Positions 5,220-8,424 of a stretch of 8,424 nucleotides of DNA are shown here, piece by piece; position 1 is the stretch's first letter, and the number at the start of each line of letters is the position of its first letter. Origin of the DNA: Aquimarina sp. (GTDB lineage: Bacteria > Bacteroidota > Bacteroidia > Flavobacteriales > Flavobacteriaceae); assembly GCA_011524575.1 (NCBI GenBank), contig WTKB01000365.1, positions 1-8,424 of the forward strand, in the 5' to 3' direction. The notes beneath the pieces were generated by a model. It had not been told where the DNA came from. It saw only the letters and a program-made list of their open reading frames with translations, and searched no databases. Both the position numbers and the translations under genes were made by a program.

Positions 5220-8200
5220 ATGATACAAAGACCAAAAGTCAATATACCAAAGCCACCTAATTTTAAAAACTTTACAATAACCCCTAAACAGCGTGTGCTT
5301 TTAGGAGCTTTTATATTTCTTATTGGGCTCACGGTATTTATATCATTGGCTTCCTTTTTATTGACTTGGGAGTCTGATCAATCTACATTTGGTTCTTGGG
5401 AGCGTAAAACTACAAGGGGGAATTTATTAAAAGCATTAGGAGTATTTATAGGGCAACACCTTATGTATAGGGGCTTTGGGTTAATGTCTTTTTCTATTGC
5501 TATTCTACTTGGATTAACAGGGCTTTGTTATTTTTTGGGGGTTTCAAGGAAAGGTTTAGTTACAAAATGGTTTTGGGGCTTGTATATGGCACTTGTAGGA
5601 TCTATGGTTTTTGGATTTCAAAATGCTTTTGGAGGGGTTTTGTCAGGGGTAGTAGGTTATGAAATGAATCATTTTTTACAAGACTTTTTTGGTGAAATTG
5701 GAACAGGTTTTATTTTACTTTTTTTAACGCTTATCTATTTAGTAGTTCGTTTTGATTTTTCACCAGATAAATTTTCTACTTATAAGGAGAATATTAATTT
5801 GTTTTTGGATCATGGTTTTTCTGCTTTTAAATCCAAAGAGGTACCTGAACCCGTTTCTCCTGTAGTTTCTCCGCAGCCTACTGATGAGGAGTATTATGCA
5901 ATGAATGCAATAGATTCTTCTCAGGAGCAACAGGAGCCTTATTCTGCCTCTGATGATTTGGCTCTTCATGACCCTGATAATTTAGAAACTCATTTTGATG
6001 CTGTTGATCAAGATGCTGTCTCTTTATTAGAGCCTCCATTAGAAGAAGAGCATATTTACAACGAGGAGACACAACACAACGATGTCCTTGCAGTTGTTCC
6101 TACTTCTGATGATTTACTTATAGATGATGCTACAGATCAAGAATACTTTGAATCCATAGAGCAGGAGGGGCAACAATTATTAGATGTTGATGAATTTAAT
6201 GATGAACTTAATGGTGAACAGGAGTTGGGTGTTGGAATGTTTGAAGCAGAAAACTATGACACTGAAGGTTATCCTGAAGAACTCGGAGAAACTCAAGAAT
6301 TAACTGAGGGGTTTAATGATCAAGAGCAGTTAGAACAGGGTTCAGCTCAAGATTACCCACTTGAAGATGGACTAGTTTTGCATGAAGAAGCATATCTTGA
6401 AGCGGAGGAGGAAGATATAGATGAATATGAAGAAGAAGAAGAAGAAGCGTATTTTGACGAGGAGGATTTAGATCAAAAAGATCTTTCTGTAGCTCTAGAG
6501 GAACAAGTTTCTTTAGAAGATACTAATTTGCCTCTGGAACTTCCTTTAGAGGTTTTACCTGATGAAGATACAGGAGTTTCTAAGTCAAAAAAAAAATCCC
6601 CTAAATCTGTAAGTGAAATTGAACTTGAAACCACAGCACCTATTATAGAAGTGCCAGTAAGCAGTTCTAGTTTGGAAGATCCTACTTTATCAGCTATAGT
6701 TTCCGATACCTATGAAGATCCTAGTGAGGCATTAAGTAAACAACTGGTTGATGATTTTGGAGAATTTGATCCGAGATTAGAACTTAGTAATTATCAGTTT
6801 CCTGTTTTGGATTTATTGAAGGATTATTCTTCAGCACAGTCTGGAATTACTATAGATCAAAATGAACTTGAAGAAAACAAAAATACTATTGTAGAAACGC
6901 TTAGGAACTATAAAATAGAAATAGATCACATTAAAGCAACAATAGGTCCTACAGTTACTTTGTATGAGATTATACCACAAGCGGGTATTCGAATTTCAAA
7001 AATTAAAAATTTAGAGGATGATATTGCATTGTCTTTGGCAGCTCTTGGTATTCGAATTATAGCACCTATTCCTGGTAAAGGAACCATAGGAATAGAAGTG
7101 CCTAATAAAAAATCGACTATTGTTTCTATGCGCTCCTCAATTGCAGCTGCTAAGTTTCAGGATGCTGAAATGGAATTGCCTATTTCTTTTGGGAAAACTA
7201 TTTCTAATGAAACTTTTGTAGTTGATTTAGCTAAAATGCCTCATTTACTTATGGCAGGAGCAACTGGGCAAGGAAAATCGGTAGGGCTTAATGCGATACT
7301 TACTTCACTGTTATACAAAAAGCACCCTGCAGAAGTGAAGTTTGTATTGGTTGATCCTAAAAAGGTAGAACTTACCTTATTTAATAAAATTGAGCGTCAT
7401 TTCTTGGCGAAACTCCCAGATGCAGACGAAGCCATTATTACGGATAATACAAAAGTAATTCATACTTTAAATTCTTTATGTATAGAAATGGATGCTCGTT
7501 ACGAACTTTTAAAAGATGCTTATGTGCGTAATGTCAAGGAGTATAATGTAAAGTTTAAACAACGAAAGTTAAACCCAGAAAATGGACATCGATTTTTACC
7601 TTATATCGTACTTGTAGTAGATGAATTTGCAGATTTAATCATGACTGCGGGTAAAGAAGTGGAAATTCCTATTGCAAGATTAGCACAACTAGCAAGAGCT
7701 GTAGGTATTCATTTAATTATTGCTACGCAACGTCCTTCTGTAAATGTAATTACAGGTATGATTAAAGCCAATTTCCCAGCAAGGCTTGCCTTTAGAGTGA
7801 TGTCAAAAATTGACTCTCGTACCATTTTGGATGCTTCTGGAGCAGACCAGTTAGTGGGTAGGGGAGATATGCTTTTTACCAATGGTAACAATTTAGTTAG
7901 GGTGCAATGTGCCTTTGTTGATACCCCAGAAGTAGAACGAATTACCAATTATATAGGAGCTCAACGTGGATATGCGGATGCACATTTACTTCCAGAATAT
8001 GAAACAGAAGATAATGGCACGGCAATTGATATTGATGTTAGTGATCGAGACAAATTGTTTTATCAAGCTGCCGAAATTGTTGTTTCTACACAACAAGGAT
8101 CTACATCTTTATTGCAACGTAAGTTAAAACTCGGTTACAACAGAGCGGGTCGAATTATAGACCAACTTGAAGCAGCAGGGATCGTAGGTGCTTTTGAAGG

Positions 8201-8267
8201 AAGCAAGGCAAGGCAAGTGTTAATACCAGATTTAAATGCACTCGATCAATTTTTGAATCAAGAATAA
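5220..8267 (+). CDS. ftsK: DNA translocase FtsK
   Basis: FtsK is the septal ATP-driven motor that pumps chromosomal DNA during division and assists dimer resolution. Four membrane helices are visible at about residues 26-49, 86-108, 116-136 and 159-178. A long acidic linker (~204-512) is rich in Glu, Asp and Gln and includes D-E-Y plus six glutamates at 401-409. The motor follows: F-P-V-L-D-L-L (~528), an alpha domain with A-T-I-G-P-T-V-T, Walker A G680-A-T-G-Q-G-K-S687, Walker B L798-V-V-D-E802-F-A-D, and the family signature A835-T-Q-R-P-S-V-N-V-I-T-G. The C-terminal gamma winged helix (~946-1003) has S-T-S-L-L-Q-R-K and G-Y-N-R-A-G-R-I-I-D-Q-L-E, the kind that reads KOPS-like DNA signals in other bacteria. 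All key residues are present. At 1015 residues it is longer than the ~800-850 I expect for flavobacterial FtsK, the excess lying in the linker. The ATG at 5220 starts the membrane domain naturally. Repeat elements flank it on both sides. Confidence 0.97.
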   Translation: MIQRPKVNIPKPPNFKNFTITPKQRVLLGAFIFLIGLTVFISLASFLLTWESDQSTFGSWERKTTRGNLLKALGVFIGQHLMYRGFGLMSFSIAILLGLTGLCYFLGVSRKGLVTKWFWGLYMALVGSMVFGFQNAFGGVLSGVVGYEMNHFLQDFFGEIGTGFILLFLTLIYLVVRFDFSPDKFSTYKENINLFLDHGFSAFKSKEVPEPVSPVVSPQPTDEEYYAMNAIDSSQEQQEPYSASDDLALHDPDNLETHFDAVDQDAVSLLEPPLEEEHIYNEETQHNDVLAVVPTSDDLLIDDATDQEYFESIEQEGQQLLDVDEFNDELNGEQELGVGMFEAENYDTEGYPEELGETQELTEGFNDQEQLEQGSAQDYPLEDGLVLHEEAYLEAEEEDIDEYEEEEEEAYFDEEDLDQKDLSVALEEQVSLEDTNLPLELPLEVLPDEDTGVSKSKKKSPKSVSEIELETTAPIIEVPVSSSSLEDPTLSAIVSDTYEDPSEALSKQLVDDFGEFDPRLELSNYQFPVLDLLKDYSSAQSGITIDQNELEENKNTIVETLRNYKIEIDHIKATIGPTVTLYEIIPQAGIRISKIKNLEDDIALSLAALGIRIIAPIPGKGTIGIEVPNKKSTIVSMRSSIAAAKFQDAEMELPISFGKTISNETFVVDLAKMPHLLMAGATGQGKSVGLNAILTSLLYKKHPAEVKFVLVDPKKVELTLFNKIERHFLAKLPDADEAIITDNTKVIHTLNSLCIEMDARYELLKDAYVRNVKEYNVKFKQRKLNPENGHRFLPYIVLVVDEFADLIMTAGKEVEIPIARLAQLARAVGIHLIIATQRPSVNVITGMIKANFPARLAFRVMSKIDSRTILDASGADQLVGRGDMLFTNGNNLVRVQCAFVDTPEVERITNYIGAQRGYADAHLLPEYETEDNGTAIDIDVSDRDKLFYQAAEIVVSTQQGSTSLLQRKLKLGYNRAGRIIDQLEAAGIVGAFEGSKARQVLIPDLNALDQFLNQE

Positions 8268-8278
8268 TTGTTATTAAC

Positions 8279-8424
8279 TAAGAGCTTGTTTAAATTCACT
8301 ACTTCCTGTAATCCAAAATTTTAAGAACTTGGATCACTTTAAAAAGATTTATATATCTCGATATGTGCATCATTTAAAAGTAACCCACAACCTTAAACTT
8401 TTGAATTACAGTTCGTATTCCCTT
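8279..8424 (-). mobile_element. MITE-like element M2, inverted copy of M1, cut by right edge
   Basis: It begins TAAGAGCTTGTTTAAA 12 bp after the ftsK stop. The visible 146 bases align to the reverse complement of M1 (4929 back to about 4784) with roughly 16 differences and a single small indel. Only about 15 bases, the far terminal repeat, should lie beyond the window. Most differences fall in two patches: the small hairpin (8350-8365) and bases 8388-8400. The interior has no ORF. No separate terminator for ftsK is visible before it, so ftsK transcripts probably read into it. Confidence 0.8.
8350..8365. other. Small hairpin inside M2
   Basis: ATATAT (8350-8355) and ATATGT (8360-8365) pair around the loop CTCG, with one U-G wobble if read as + strand RNA. 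It is the counterpart of the M1 hairpin at 4842-4857. Confidence 0.45.

Noticed and set aside
5760..6072. Antisense open frames inside ftsK
   Set aside because: They mirror the codon pattern of the acidic linker region and show no start context or protein features of their own.
1..8424. CRISPR arrays, tRNA or rRNA genes, replication or phage genes, toxin-antitoxin or defence modules
   Set aside because: No spaced direct repeats, cloverleaf sequences, rRNA-like stretches or recognisable proteins of these kinds were seen on either strand.

Overview
The window is low-GC DNA from a member of the Bacteroidota, most likely the Flavobacteriia. Four things point there: a type IX secretion system (T9SS) type B C-terminal sorting domain, a PorP/SprF-family outer-membrane protein directly behind it, a Bacteroidetes-style promoter (TTG-N17-TANNTTTG), and starts without Shine-Dalgarno sequences. 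All genes lie on the + strand. There are five protein genes, the first cut by the left edge.

Region 1 (1-2260): the 3' end of a large secreted, probably adhesin-like protein with a CHU_C/type B sorting domain, then 35 bp later a PorP/SprF-family gene. This is the familiar pairing of a T9SS substrate with its dedicated outer-membrane partner, as in sprB-sprF. A perfect 27-bp stem with a 5-nt loop closes the unit as a terminator.

Region 2 (2350-4532): two apparently independent genes. The first encodes an exported protein of a conserved Bacteroidetes family that I recall being labelled 'asparagine synthetase B', although it lacks the architecture of that enzyme. The second encodes a lysine-rich, helical protein that I do not recognise and that ends in Gly-Cys-Cys.

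Region 3 (4533-5219): 687 bp without a convincing gene, filled by small non-coding repeat elements. These are a 163-bp fold-back element (A), a 161-bp MITE-like element with 16-bp terminal inverted repeats (M1), a second fold-back-like element (B), and a 24-bp palindromic remnant that looks like two MITE ends joined together. A consensus promoter lies between M1 and B. It is probably the ftsK promoter, now separated from its gene by element B.

Region 4 (5220-8424): ftsK, encoding a complete 1015-residue DNA translocase with an unusually long acidic linker. Twelve bp after its stop a second copy of the MITE (M2) begins in inverted orientation and runs off the right edge. ftsK and its likely promoter are therefore bracketed by inverted copies of one ~160-bp repeat. 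The two copies share a small internal hairpin with a compensatory base-pair change.

I see no evidence for a new multi-gene system. The least explained content is the repeat cluster around ftsK and the orphan gene at 3753-4532. All family assignments come from reading the sequence; no database search was run.
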